Below are positions 27,368 to 36,362 of a DNA stretch of 37,443 nt, piece after piece; the stretch's first letter is position 1, and each line of letters starts with the position of its first letter. Under the pieces are notes generated by a model. The model was not told the DNA's origin. It worked only from the letters and a program-made list of their open reading frames with translations, and searched no databases. The translations under genes and the position numbers were made by a program. The stretch is from Rhodocyclaceae bacterium. Lineage in GTDB: Bacteria > Pseudomonadota > Gammaproteobacteria > Burkholderiales > Rhodocyclaceae. The stretch is taken from assembly GCA_024709955.1 (NCBI GenBank), contig JANJVS010000002.1, positions 1 through 37,443 of the forward strand, read 5' to 3'.

Positions 27368-28029
27368 CAGAATACGAAGGGCTTGGCGCTGGCGGCGTTC
27401 CGCAGCATCGGCACGGCGGTTTCGACCAGGTCCGTGCTGGCGTAGACGTCCTCGGCCCGGCGTTCGACGCGGCGCAGCACCATGACCGGCGCCTTGTCGG
27501 CGAGGGCGACGAAGGCGAGCAGGCGGCCGCCGACCTTGAGCTGGGCGAGCAGCGCGGCGGGAATCTCCGCGACGCCGCCGGAGACGACGATGCAGTCGTA
27601 GGGCGCGTGGGCGGGCAGGCCGGCAAGGCCGTCGCCGACTTCCACCGCGACGTTGGCGACGCCGTCGCGCTCCAGGTTGGCGCGCGCCAGGGCGGCGATC
27701 TCGGGGTCGATCTCCATGCTCCAGACCTGCTGGGCCTGCTCGGCCATCAGCGCCGCCATGTGGCCGGAACCGGCGCCGATCTCCAGCACGCGGTCGCCGC
27801 GCTGGAGCCGCATCTCCTGCAGCAGGCGGGCTTCGAGGTGGGGCGTCAGCAGCGCGGTGCCGCGGCCGAGGGGGATGGCGATGTCGGCGAAGGCCAGCGC
27901 GCGGTAGGCCGCGGGCACGTACTCCTCGCGCCGGTCGGCGTAGAGCAGGTCGACGACCGGCGTCGACAGCACCTCGGCGGTGCGCAGCTGCTGCTGGATC
28001 ATGTGGTGACGGGCCAGTTCGTAGTTCAT
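27367..28029 (-). CDS. Protein-L-isoaspartate O-methyltransferase-family protein (Pcm-like)
   Basis: A 220-residue SAM-dependent methyltransferase-fold protein. It starts MNYELARHHMIQQQLRT and has YVPAAYRALAFADIAIPLG, the SAM motif VLEIGAGSGH at 81-90, and YDCIVVSGGVAEIPAALLAQLKVGGRLLAFV. Classical Pcm has a TISxPHM segment, GTGSGY and AAAPxxIP. Here these read TALLTPHLEA, GAGSGH and SGGVAEIP, so it belongs to the diverged branch found next to tolC. Whether it repairs isoaspartate is uncertain. It begins 42 bases after the RND pump stop and overlaps the rhodanese start. Confidence 0.85.
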   Translation of the reverse strand: MNYELARHHMIQQQLRTAEVLSTPVVDLLYADRREEYVPAAYRALAFADIAIPLGRGTALLTPHLEARLLQEMRLQRGDRVLEIGAGSGHMAALMAEQAQQVWSMEIDPEIAALARANLERDGVANVAVEVGDGLAGLPAHAPYDCIVVSGGVAEIPAALLAQLKVGGRLLAFVALADKAPVMVLRRVERRAEDVYASTDLVETAVPMLRNAASAKPFVF

Positions 28030-28071
28030 GGGATCGCTCGCGGAAGGATGGGTTGGCGGAATGCCTTCATT

Positions 28072-31000
28072 TTACGCCGGCTTTGAGGGCGGCTCCGTCA
28101 CCCGGTACCAGGCGGCGTAGAGGGCGGGCAGGAACAGCAGGGTCAGCACGGTGGCGACGATCAGGCCGCCCATGATGGCGACCGCCATCGGCCCCCAGAA
28201 GATCTGGCGCGACAGCGGGATCATCGCCAGCACGGCGGCGGCGGCGGTGAGCATGATCGGACGGAAGCGGCGCACCGCCGAGCCGACGATGGCCTCCCAG
28301 CGGTGCTTGCCGGCCTTCTCGTCCTGCTCGATCTGGTCGAGCAGGATCACCGAGTTGCGCAGGATCATGCCCATCAGCGCGATGACGCCGAGGTTGGCGA
28401 CGAAGCCGAAGGGCTTGCCGAAGGCCATCAGCGCCAGCGCCACGCCGATCAGGCCGAGGGGGGCGGTGAGCAGCGCCAGCGCGGTGCGGCGCAGGCTCTG
28501 CAACTGGATCATCAGCAGCGTGATCACGCCGACGATCATCAGCGGGAACACCGCCTTGAGCGCCTGCTCGTTCTTCGCCGATTCCTCGATGGTGCCGCCG
28601 GCCTCGACGCGGTAGCCCGCCGGCAGCCGGGCGCGCAGCGCGCCGAGGCGCGCGTCGATGCGCTGCGAGAGGGTCGGGCCGGTGAGGCGCTCGTCGGCGA
28701 GGTCGGCGCGGACCTGGATCGTCGGCTGGCGGTCGCGTCGCCAGATCACGGCCTCTTCCAGGGCCGGCTCGATCCGCGCCACCTGGGCGAGGGGCACCCA
28801 CTTGCCGCCGCCGGACGAAGCGAGCGGCACCGGCAGGTCGGCGAGGCGGTCGAGGCTGCCGCGCTCCGGGCCGCCGGCGCGCCAGACGATGTCGATGAGC
28901 TGGTCGCCCTCGCGCCACTGCGCCAGCGTGGCGCCGACCTGCTGGGCCTGCAGCGCCTGGGCGACGTCCTGGCTCGATGCGCCGAGCAGGCGCGCGCGGT
29001 CCTGGTCGATGGCGATGCGCACGCTCTTGGCCTTCTCGTTCCAGTCGAGATGCACGTTGTGGGCGGCGGGGTCGGCGCGCATTACTTCCGCCACCTCGGC
29101 GGCGATGGCGCGCAGGGTATCCGGGTCCGGGCCGCTGGCGCGGAATACCACCGGGTAGCCGACCGGCGGGCCGTTCTCCAGCCGCAGCACGCGCGCGCGC
29201 AGGTGGCTCCAGGAACCGTCCGGCGCGGCGAAGGCGGCGGCGAGATGGGCCTTGACCGCCTCGCGTTCCGCGAAGCCGCGGGTGACGATCACGAGCTGGC
29301 CGAAGTTGTCGTTGAACAGCTGCTGGTCGAGGGGCAGGTAGAAGCGCGGCGCGCCGTTGCCGATGTAGGAGGCGTGGTTGACGATCTTGTCCTTGACGCC
29401 CGGGTCGGCGAGCAGCGCCTCGACGCGCTTCACTTCCCGCGCGGTCGCGCCGAGGGCTGCACCGTGAGGCAGCCAGAGATCGACGAGCAGCTCGGGGCGG
29501 TTCGAGGGCGGGAAGAACTGCTTCTGCACGCCGAGGTTGAAGGCGACCAGGCCGAGGACGAAGGCGACGACGGTCAGGCCGATCACGCTCCAGCGCCGGC
29601 GCAGGCACCATTCCACCAGGGCGCGGAAGCGGCGGTAGAAGGGCGTGTCGTAGGGATCGCCGTGGTGCTCGCTGCCGTACTTGCGCAGCGCCCGTTCGTC
29701 GAGCAGCTGGTAGCCGAGATAGGGCGTGAACACGACGGCGACGACCCAGGAGGTCAAGAGCGCGATGGCGGTCACGGCGAAGATGGCGAAGGCGTATTCG
29801 CCCGCGCCCGAGCGGGCGAAGCCGACGGGCGTGAAGCCGGCGGCGGTGATCAGCGTGCCGGTGAGCATCGGGAAGGCGGTGGAGGTGTAGGCGAAGGTGG
29901 CGGCCTTGAACTTCTCCCAGCCCTGCTCGATCTTCACCACCATCATCTCGGCGGCGATGATCGCGTCGTCCACCAGCAGGCCCAGCGCGATGATCAGCGC
30001 GCCGAGGGAAATGCGGTGCAGGTCGATGCCGAAGATCTTCATCAGCAGGAAGGTGAGCGCCAGCACCAGCGGGATCGACAGGGCGACCACCAGGCCGGTG
30101 CGCAGGCCGAGGGAGAGGAAACTCACCGCCAGCACGATCGCCAGCGCCTCGGCGAGGGATTGCAGGAACAGCTTGAGCGAGACCTGGACGATGGCCGGCT
30201 GGTCGGCGACGTTGCGGATTTCCATGCCCGCCGGCAGCGCGGCGCCGAGGCGCGCCATGGTTTCCTTGAGGTGCGTGCCGAGGCCGATGACGTTGCCGCC
30301 CTTGGCCATCACCACGGCGATGCCGACGGCGTCCTGGCCGTCCACGCGCATGCGCGGGTTGGGCGGGTCGGCGAAGCCGCGCGTCACCGTCGCGATGTCG
30401 CCGAGGCGGAAGTGGCGGCCGCCGACCGCGAGGTCGGCCTGGCGGATCTGCTCCACGGTATCGAAGGCGCCGCTGACGCGCAGGCGCACGCGGTCGCTGG
30501 CGGTCTCGACGAAGCCGGCGGGCGCCACGGCGTTCTGCTTCGCCAGCGCCTCGGCGAGCTGCGCCGGCGCGATGCCGAGGGCGGCCAGGCGCGCGGGGGC
30601 GATCTCGACATACACCTTCTCGTCCTGCACGCCGAGCAGGTCCACCTTCTTGACGTCGGCGATCAGGCGCAGTTCGCGCGCCATCTCGGTGGCGCGGCGG
30701 CGCAGCTCGCCCATGTCGAAGCCGTCGCCGACCAGGGCGTAGATGTTCACATAGACGTCGCCGAACTCGTCGTTGGGAAACGGGCCCTGCACGCCGGCCG
30801 GCAGCTGGTGGCGGATGTCGTCGAGCTTCTTCCTCACCTGGCGCCAGGCCTCGGGCACCTCGGCCTTCGGCGTGTAGTCCTTGACCTGGACGAACACCAG
30901 CGATTCGCCGGCGCGCGAGGCCGAGCGCAGCACGTCGAGCCAGGGTGTCTCCTGCAGCTTCTTCTCGATGCGCTCGGTGAGCTCCTGCTCCACCTCGCGC

Positions 31001-31176
31001 GCCGTGGCGCCCGGCCACTGGGTGCGCACCACCATGATCTTGAAGGTGAAGTCCGGGTCCTCGGCGCGGCCGAGCTGGAGGAAGGACAGGACGCCGGCGA
31101 TGGTCAGCACGACGATCAGGTAGAGCACCATCGACGGGTGCTCCAGCGCCCACTCGGAGAGGTTGATGTGTTTCAT
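28072..31176 (-). CDS. RND efflux pump permease (HAE-1 type), pump 1
   Basis: A 1034-residue inner-membrane proton-driven exporter subunit, typical of 12-helix RND pumps with two large periplasmic loops. The N-terminus MKHINLSEWALEHPSMVLYL precedes helix 1. RAEDPDFTFKIMVVRTQWPGATAREVE is the porter-domain entry in sequence. The helix-4 proton-relay pair is D403 and D404 in LGLLVDDAIIAAE. The later GFVANLGVIALMGMILRNSVILLDQIEQ is the helix-11 region. It resembles TriC-type permeases in its RAEDP segment, by memory only. The ATG overlaps the stop of adaptor 1. It likely works with that adaptor and TolC. Substrate unknown. Confidence 0.93.
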   Translation of the reverse strand: MKHINLSEWALEHPSMVLYLIVVLTIAGVLSFLQLGRAEDPDFTFKIMVVRTQWPGATAREVEQELTERIEKKLQETPWLDVLRSASRAGESLVFVQVKDYTPKAEVPEAWRQVRKKLDDIRHQLPAGVQGPFPNDEFGDVYVNIYALVGDGFDMGELRRRATEMARELRLIADVKKVDLLGVQDEKVYVEIAPARLAALGIAPAQLAEALAKQNAVAPAGFVETASDRVRLRVSGAFDTVEQIRQADLAVGGRHFRLGDIATVTRGFADPPNPRMRVDGQDAVGIAVVMAKGGNVIGLGTHLKETMARLGAALPAGMEIRNVADQPAIVQVSLKLFLQSLAEALAIVLAVSFLSLGLRTGLVVALSIPLVLALTFLLMKIFGIDLHRISLGALIIALGLLVDDAIIAAEMMVVKIEQGWEKFKAATFAYTSTAFPMLTGTLITAAGFTPVGFARSGAGEYAFAIFAVTAIALLTSWVVAVVFTPYLGYQLLDERALRKYGSEHHGDPYDTPFYRRFRALVEWCLRRRWSVIGLTVVAFVLGLVAFNLGVQKQFFPPSNRPELLVDLWLPHGAALGATAREVKRVEALLADPGVKDKIVNHASYIGNGAPRFYLPLDQQLFNDNFGQLVIVTRGFAEREAVKAHLAAAFAAPDGSWSHLRARVLRLENGPPVGYPVVFRASGPDPDTLRAIAAEVAEVMRADPAAHNVHLDWNEKAKSVRIAIDQDRARLLGASSQDVAQALQAQQVGATLAQWREGDQLIDIVWRAGGPERGSLDRLADLPVPLASSGGGKWVPLAQVARIEPALEEAVIWRRDRQPTIQVRADLADERLTGPTLSQRIDARLGALRARLPAGYRVEAGGTIEESAKNEQALKAVFPLMIVGVITLLMIQLQSLRRTALALLTAPLGLIGVALALMAFGKPFGFVANLGVIALMGMILRNSVILLDQIEQDEKAGKHRWEAIVGSAVRRFRPIMLTAAAAVLAMIPLSRQIFWGPMAVAIMGGLIVATVLTLLFLPALYAAWYRVTEPPSKPA

Positions 31177-32216
31177 CGGCCCGCGTCCGCCGCGATGCGC
31201 ACCTGTTCGCCGTCGGCGAGCGTGAAGGCGCCGGCGGCGACGATGGTCTCGCCCGCCGCCAGGCCGTCCTTGAGCAGCGCGCCGGCGTCGGTGTAGCGCT
31301 CGATCGCGACGGCGCGCCGGCTCAGCGTGCCGTCGGCGCCGACGATCCAGACGGCGGCCCGCTCGCCCTGCTGGATCAGCGCGGCGAGCGGCACGACGAT
31401 GCGTTCGTCGCCGGCCGCCGCGAAGTCCACCGTCGCCGTCATGCCGAGGGCCACGCCTGCATCGGCGTCGAGGATGGCGACGCGCGCGGCGAAGGTGCGC
31501 GTCGCCGGGTCGGCGGCTGGCGCCAGCTCGCGCAGTCGGCCCCGGTAGGTCCTGCCGGCGCCGTCGGCCCAGAGCGTCACCGTCCCGCCAGCGCCGACTT
31601 TCAGGGCGGCAACGCGGGATTCGGGAATCGCGATCGCCACCTCGCGCTCGCCGTCGCGGGCGACGCGCAACACGCCCTGGCCGGCGGCGACCACCTGGCC
31701 CGGCTCGGCCAGCACGGCGGCGACCACGCCGGCGGCATCCGCCGTCAGCGTGGTGTAGGCGGCCTGGTTCTGGGCCAGTTTGGCCTGGGCCTCGGCGGCG
31801 CGGCTGGCGGTGTCCTTGGCGTCGAGGGCGGCCTGGCTGACGAAGTTGCGTTCCCGGAGTTCCTGCGTGCGCCTGAGCTCCGCGGCGGCGAGGGCGCGGT
31901 TGGCCTCGGCCTGCGCCGCCGTCAGGCGCGCGTCGGCGGGGTCGAGGCGCGCCAGCGCCTGGCCGGGCACGACGCGCGCGCCGGCATCGACCAGGCGCTC
32001 GACGAGCTTGCCGCCGACGCGGAAGCCCAGCGTCGTCTCGTGACGCGCGCGCACCTCGCCGCTGTAGCGCTGCCGGTTCACCGTCGCGCCGGCGCCGACT
32101 TTCAGGGCCTTGACCAGCTTGGGCCCGGCGGGCAGGACGGCGGCGGGCGGGACCTGATCCCCGCCGCAGGCGACCGGCAGCAGGGCGAGGGGAAGAAGGA
32201 AAATGACGGTTCTCAC
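31173..32216 (-). CDS. RND efflux periplasmic adaptor lipoprotein 1
   Basis: A 347-residue membrane-fusion protein joining the RND pump to TolC. The GTG start at 32216 overlaps the stop of pump 2 (GTGA). A lipoprotein signal is present, MRTVIFLLPLALLPVAC, with lipobox cysteine C17. The barrel and lipoyl regions include RARHETTLGFRVGGKLVERL and VVAAGQGVLRVARDG, with a helical hairpin between (about 88-140). Two copies of the dispersed repeat lie in this one gene, encoding KVGAGATV (39-46) and KVGAGGTV (206-213). The second replaces residues of the conserved strand before TLWADGAGRTYRG without an obvious length change. Confidence 0.92.
   Translation of the reverse strand: MRTVIFLLPLALLPVACGGDQVPPAAVLPAGPKLVKALKVGAGATVNRQRYSGEVRARHETTLGFRVGGKLVERLVDAGARVVPGQALARLDPADARLTAAQAEANRALAAAELRRTQELRERNFVSQAALDAKDTASRAAEAQAKLAQNQAAYTTLTADAAGVVAAVLAEPGQVVAAGQGVLRVARDGEREVAIAIPESRVAALKVGAGGTVTLWADGAGRTYRGRLRELAPAADPATRTFAARVAILDADAGVALGMTATVDFAAAGDERIVVPLAALIQQGERAAVWIVGADGTLSRRAVAIERYTDAGALLKDGLAAGETIVAAGAFTLADGEQVRIAADAGR
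31579..31601 (+). repeat. Dispersed 23-bp repeat, copy 6 (inside adaptor 1)
   Basis: Starts ACCGTCCCGCC and ends GCCGACTTT, with one mismatch (A for G) from copy 3, followed by CAGGGC. It is antisense to its host gene and encodes KVGAGGTV there (residues 206-213). Confidence 0.88.
32080..32102 (+). repeat. Dispersed 23-bp repeat, copy 7 (inside adaptor 1)
   Basis: Starts ACCGTCGCGCC and ends GCCGACTTT, with one mismatch (G for C) from copy 3, followed by CAGGGC like copy 6. It is antisense to its host gene and encodes KVGAGATV (residues 39-46), just after the lipoprotein linker. Confidence 0.88.
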
Positions 32217-35200
32217 GGCGTTTCCTGGCGAGAGTGGGATTGGGGCAGCCAGCCGCGCACGCGCTCGATGAGGTCGTCCACGTAGGTGAACACCACGGGG
32301 ATCACCAGCAGGCTGAGGAAGGTGGAAGTGATCAGGCCGCCGATGACGACGATCGCCATCGGCGCGCGGAAGCTCGGGTCGGTGCCGATCCCCAGCGCGA
32401 TCGGCAGCATGCCGGCACCCATGGCGACGGTGGTCATGACGATCGGGCGCGCGCGCTTGCGGCAGGCGTCGAGCAGCGCGTGCCAGCGGTCGAGGCCGTG
32501 CTCGCGGCGCGCCAGGACCACGTAGTCGATCAGCAGGATCGAGTTCTTGGTGGCGATGCCCATCAGCATGATCAGGCCGATCATCGAGGGCATCGACAGG
32601 GCGGTCTGGCTGACGAACAGCGCGAGGAAGGCGCCCGGCACCGAGAGCACCAGCGCGGCGAGGATGGTCACCGGCTGGACGAAATCCTTGAACAGCAGCA
32701 CCAGCACGACGTAGATGCACAGCACGCCGGTGAGCATCGCCAGGCCGAAGCTCTGGAACAGCTCGCCCATCGACTCGGCGTCGCCGACGGTGGTCTGAAT
32801 GATGCCCGGCGGCAGGTTCTTCAGGCTCGGCAGCGCGAGGGCGCGCTTTTCCACCTCGCCGAGAGGCTCGCCGTTCAGTTCGATCTCGAAGTTGATGTTG
32901 CGCAGCCGGTCGTAGCGGTCGATCTCCGCCGGTCCGCCGCCGATGCGCAGGTCGGCGACGGTGCCGATCATCACCGGGCCGTGCTTCCCCGGCACGGTCA
33001 GGCGTTCGAGCAGGTGGATGTCCTGGCGCGCCGCCGCCGGCAGCCGGACGACGATGGGCACCTGGCGCTGGGAAAGGTTGAGCTTGGCGACGCTCTGGTC
33101 GTAGTCGCCGGCGGTGGCGATGCGCAGCACGTCGGCGATGGCCTCGGCGGTGACGCCGAGGTCGGCGGCGCGCGCCGAGTCGGGGCGCACCACGAGTTCC
33201 GGGCGCGTCAGGCTCGCCGTGCTGGTGACCGCGCCGATGCCGGGGATGCCGCGCAGCTCGCGTTCGACCGTGCGCGCGTGCTCGGCGAGCAGCGGGCCGT
33301 TCTCGCTCGCCAGCACCAGCACGTATTTCTCGTTGGCGCCGGCGAGGCCGACCTTGACCTGCGCGCCCGGCAGGTCGGCGAGCGCCGCGCGCAACTCGGC
33401 CTCGATCGCCTGCTTCTTGACGCCGCCGCGTTCCCCGCGCGGCGTCAGGTTGATGGTCAGCGTCGCCTTGCGCACCTCGGCGGCGCCGCGCGGCGCGAAG
33501 GGATCGCTGCCGGTGGCGCCGCCGCCGCTGGCGGTGTAAACGAGCTTGACGTGCGGGTTGCCGGCGACGCGGCGGCGCGCCGCCTCGGCGACGGCGAAGG
33601 TTTCCCCGAAGGTGCTGCCCGGCTGCAGCGTCAGGGAAACCTGGGTCTGCGACAGGTCGTCCGGCGGGATGAAGCCGGTGGGCAAGAGGGGCACGAGGGC
33701 GAAGGAGGCGACGAAGAAGGCGCCCGCCGCCGCCAGGGTGGCGACGCGATGGCGCAGGCACCAGGCCGTCCAGCCGGCGTAGAGATCGAGCCAGCGCGGC
33801 GCGTCGTGGGCCTGGCGCGGCGGCCGCAGCAGATAGGCCGCCATCATCGGTGTCAGCAGGCGCGCGACGACGAGGGAGAAGAACACCGCGATGGCGGCGG
33901 TCCAGCCGAACTGGACGAAGAACTTGCCGGCGATGCCGCTCATGAAGGCGGTGGGCAGGAACACGGCGATCAGCGTGAAGGTGGTGGCGATCACCGCCAG
34001 GCCGATCTCGTCGGCCGCCTCCATGGCCGCCCGGTAGGGCGTCTTGCCCATGCGCAGGTGACGCATGATGTTCTCGATCTCGACGATGGCGTCGTCCACC
34101 AGGATGCCGACGACGAGGGAGAGCGACAGCAGGGTGACGACGTTGAGGCTGAAGCCCATCAGGTACATCGCCGCGAAGGTCGGGATCGCCGAGAGCGGCA
34201 GGGCGGTGGCCGAGACCAGGGTCGCGCGCCAGTCGCGCAGGAACAGCCAGACGACCAGCACCGCGAGCAGCGCGCCCTCGATCAAGAGCGCCATCGAGCC
34301 CTCGAAGTTCTCGATCACCGGATCGACGAAATTGAAGGCCTCGGTGACGACGATGTCGGGATGCTCGGCCTGCAGCTGGCGCAGCCGGGCGCGCACCCCG
34401 TCGGCCACCTCCACCTCGCCGGCGCCCCGGCTGCGCGTGATCTCGAAGCCGACCACCGGCCTGCCGTCGAGCAGCGCGGCGGAGCGCTGTTCGGCCACCG
34501 TGTCGGTCACCGTGCCCAGCGTGTCGAGGCGCACGCGGCGGCCGTCGGACAGGGCGATTTCCATGGCGCCGAGCTCTTCCGCGCTCCGCACCGTGGCGAT
34601 GGTGCGCACCGATTGCTCGACGCCGCCGATGTCGGCGCGGCCGCCCGAGGCCTCCTGCTGGATCAGGCGCAGCTGGCGCGAGACGTCCGCCGCGCTGGCG
34701 CGCAGGGCCAGCAGGCGCGCCGGGTCGAGCTCGACGCGCACCTCGCGCGTGGCGCCGCCGACGCGCGCCACCGCGCCGACGCCGCGCACGCTGAGCATGG
34801 CCTTGGTCACCGTGTTGTCCACGAACCAGGAGAGCGCCTCGTCGTCCATGCGCGCCGAGGCGACGGTGTAGGTGAGGATGGGGGCGCCGGCGACGTTGAT
34901 CTTGGCGACCACCGGGTCCTTGAGGTCGCCGGGCAGGTCGGCGCGGATGCGCGCGACGGCGTCGCGCGTGTCGTCGAGGGCCTCCTGGGTCGGTTTTTCG
35001 AGGCGGAACTCGGCGGTGACGACGGCCGTGCCGTCCTGCACCTTGGTGTAGATGTGCTTGAGGCCCTGCAGGGTGGCCACCGAGTTCTCGATCTTGCGCG
35101 CCACCTCGGTTTCCATCTGCGCCGGCGCGGCGCCGGGCAGGGTGGCGGTGACCGTGACCATGGGCAGGTCGATATCCATGAACTGCTGGACCTTCATGCC

Positions 35201-35290
35201 CTTGAAGGCCATCAGGCCGAACAGGGTGAGCAGGGCGAACAGCAGCACCCCGGGGATCGGGTTGCGGATCGACCAGGCGGAGACGTTCAT
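32213..35290 (-). CDS. RND efflux pump permease (HAE-1 type), pump 2
   Basis: A 1025-residue RND exporter. It starts MNVSAWSIRNPIPGVLLFAL. The porter entry VTVTATLPGAAPAQMETEVARKIE is in sequence, the helix-4 proton-relay pair is D399 and D400 in VVGILVDDAIVEIENI, and the late helix region is MIGLIMLMGIATKNSILLIDYV. It differs clearly from pump 1 in its first loop, so the two are paralogues of different sub-branches rather than a recent duplication. It follows adaptor 2 by 4 bases and overlaps adaptor 1. The order adaptor-pump-adaptor-pump suggests two pairs, or a mixed complex as in MdtABC. Confidence 0.93.
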   Translation of the reverse strand: MNVSAWSIRNPIPGVLLFALLTLFGLMAFKGMKVQQFMDIDLPMVTVTATLPGAAPAQMETEVARKIENSVATLQGLKHIYTKVQDGTAVVTAEFRLEKPTQEALDDTRDAVARIRADLPGDLKDPVVAKINVAGAPILTYTVASARMDDEALSWFVDNTVTKAMLSVRGVGAVARVGGATREVRVELDPARLLALRASAADVSRQLRLIQQEASGGRADIGGVEQSVRTIATVRSAEELGAMEIALSDGRRVRLDTLGTVTDTVAEQRSAALLDGRPVVGFEITRSRGAGEVEVADGVRARLRQLQAEHPDIVVTEAFNFVDPVIENFEGSMALLIEGALLAVLVVWLFLRDWRATLVSATALPLSAIPTFAAMYLMGFSLNVVTLLSLSLVVGILVDDAIVEIENIMRHLRMGKTPYRAAMEAADEIGLAVIATTFTLIAVFLPTAFMSGIAGKFFVQFGWTAAIAVFFSLVVARLLTPMMAAYLLRPPRQAHDAPRWLDLYAGWTAWCLRHRVATLAAAGAFFVASFALVPLLPTGFIPPDDLSQTQVSLTLQPGSTFGETFAVAEAARRRVAGNPHVKLVYTASGGGATGSDPFAPRGAAEVRKATLTINLTPRGERGGVKKQAIEAELRAALADLPGAQVKVGLAGANEKYVLVLASENGPLLAEHARTVERELRGIPGIGAVTSTASLTRPELVVRPDSARAADLGVTAEAIADVLRIATAGDYDQSVAKLNLSQRQVPIVVRLPAAARQDIHLLERLTVPGKHGPVMIGTVADLRIGGGPAEIDRYDRLRNINFEIELNGEPLGEVEKRALALPSLKNLPPGIIQTTVGDAESMGELFQSFGLAMLTGVLCIYVVLVLLFKDFVQPVTILAALVLSVPGAFLALFVSQTALSMPSMIGLIMLMGIATKNSILLIDYVVLARREHGLDRWHALLDACRKRARPIVMTTVAMGAGMLPIALGIGTDPSFRAPMAIVVIGGLITSTFLSLLVIPVVFTYVDDLIERVRGWLPQSHSRQETP

Positions 35291-35294
35291 CGGC

Positions 35295-36362
35295 TCAGGG
35301 CACCACGCGCACGGTGTCGCCGTCGGCGAGCAGGCCGGCGCCGCTCGCCACCACGCGGGCGGCGGGATCGAGGCCGCTCACCTCGACGCGCTCGGCGTCG
35401 CGGCGGCCGGTGGCGACCTTGGTCTGCAGCACCTTGTTGTCCTCGACGCGGAAGACGTAGGCGAAGCCCTCGCGCAGCAGCAGCGCCGATTGCGGCACGG
35501 TCAGGGCCGGGGCGCGGCCGAGCAGGAATTCGCCGCGCGCGAACATGCCGGCGCTCACCGCGCGCCCCGCCTCCGCCGGCAGATCCACATAGACGAGGGC
35601 ATTGCGCGTTTGCGGGTCCACGGTCGGCGCCACGGCGCGCACCCGGCCCGTCACCGTCTCGCCGTTCGGCCCTGTCAGCACGGCTTCCAGGCCGGGCTGG
35701 AGACGGGAAAGCTCGGCGGCGGTCACCTCGGCGCGCCATTCGAGCCGGCCGCCGCGGATCAGGCGAAACAGTTCCTGGCCCGGCTGGGTCGGCGTGCCGA
35801 CCGTGGCCGTGCGCGCCGAGATCACGCCGTCGTCGGGCGCGCGCACGGCGGTCCGCGAGCGCTTGAGCTCCGCCGATTGCAGACGCGCGCGCGCGGCATC
35901 GAGGCGCGCCAGCGCCGTGTCGGCGGCGGTCCGCGTCTGGGTGTTCTGCTGGGCGCTGTAGAAGCCCTTGGCGGTCAGCTGGCGCGCGCGCTCGTGGTTG
36001 GCGCGCGCCTCGGCCAGGGTCGCCTCGGCCTCGGCGACGGCGGCGCGCATCTCGGCCAGCTCGCTGTCCAGCGTGTCCGGGTCGATGCGCGCCAGCACCT
36101 GGTCTTTCTTCACCCGGTCGCCGACGTTTACCAGCACCGCCGTCAGCCGGTAGTTGCTGAGCTCGGCGCCGATCACCGCCTCCTGCCAGGCGGCGATGTT
36201 GCCGGCGGCCTTGAGGGTGTGCGGCCAGTCGAGGGTTTGCGGCGCGACGGCGTTCACGGCGAGGGCCGGCTTGGCGGCCGGGGCGACAGCCTCGGCGGGC
36301 GGTTCCTCGCAGCCGGCCAGCGCGAGCAGGCCGGCCAGCAGCCAGGACGGGTTGCGGATCAT
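35295..36362 (-). CDS. RND efflux periplasmic adaptor lipoprotein 2
   Basis: A 355-residue membrane-fusion protein with a lipoprotein signal, MIRNPSWLLAGLLALAGC (C18). The lipoyl half-motifs are AVLVNVGDRVKKDQVLARIDPD and RSRTAVRAPDDGVISARTATVGT, separated by a coiled-coil hairpin (about 105-165). The C-terminal barrel has VPQSALLLREGFAYVFRVEDNKVLQTKVATG. Its ATG overlaps the TetR stop (ATGA), so regulator and pump are co-transcribed. It is probably the partner of pump 2, which starts 4 bases later. Confidence 0.93.
   Translation of the reverse strand: MIRNPSWLLAGLLALAGCEEPPAEAVAPAAKPALAVNAVAPQTLDWPHTLKAAGNIAAWQEAVIGAELSNYRLTAVLVNVGDRVKKDQVLARIDPDTLDSELAEMRAAVAEAEATLAEARANHERARQLTAKGFYSAQQNTQTRTAADTALARLDAARARLQSAELKRSRTAVRAPDDGVISARTATVGTPTQPGQELFRLIRGGRLEWRAEVTAAELSRLQPGLEAVLTGPNGETVTGRVRAVAPTVDPQTRNALVYVDLPAEAGRAVSAGMFARGEFLLGRAPALTVPQSALLLREGFAYVFRVEDNKVLQTKVATGRRDAERVEVSGLDPAARVVASGAGLLADGDTVRVVP

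Noticed and set aside
32234-35866. A 1210-codon plus-strand open frame opposite the RND genes
   Set aside because: It has no recognisable domain, is extremely rich in Ala, Arg, Gly and His, and crosses two genuine genes on the other strand.
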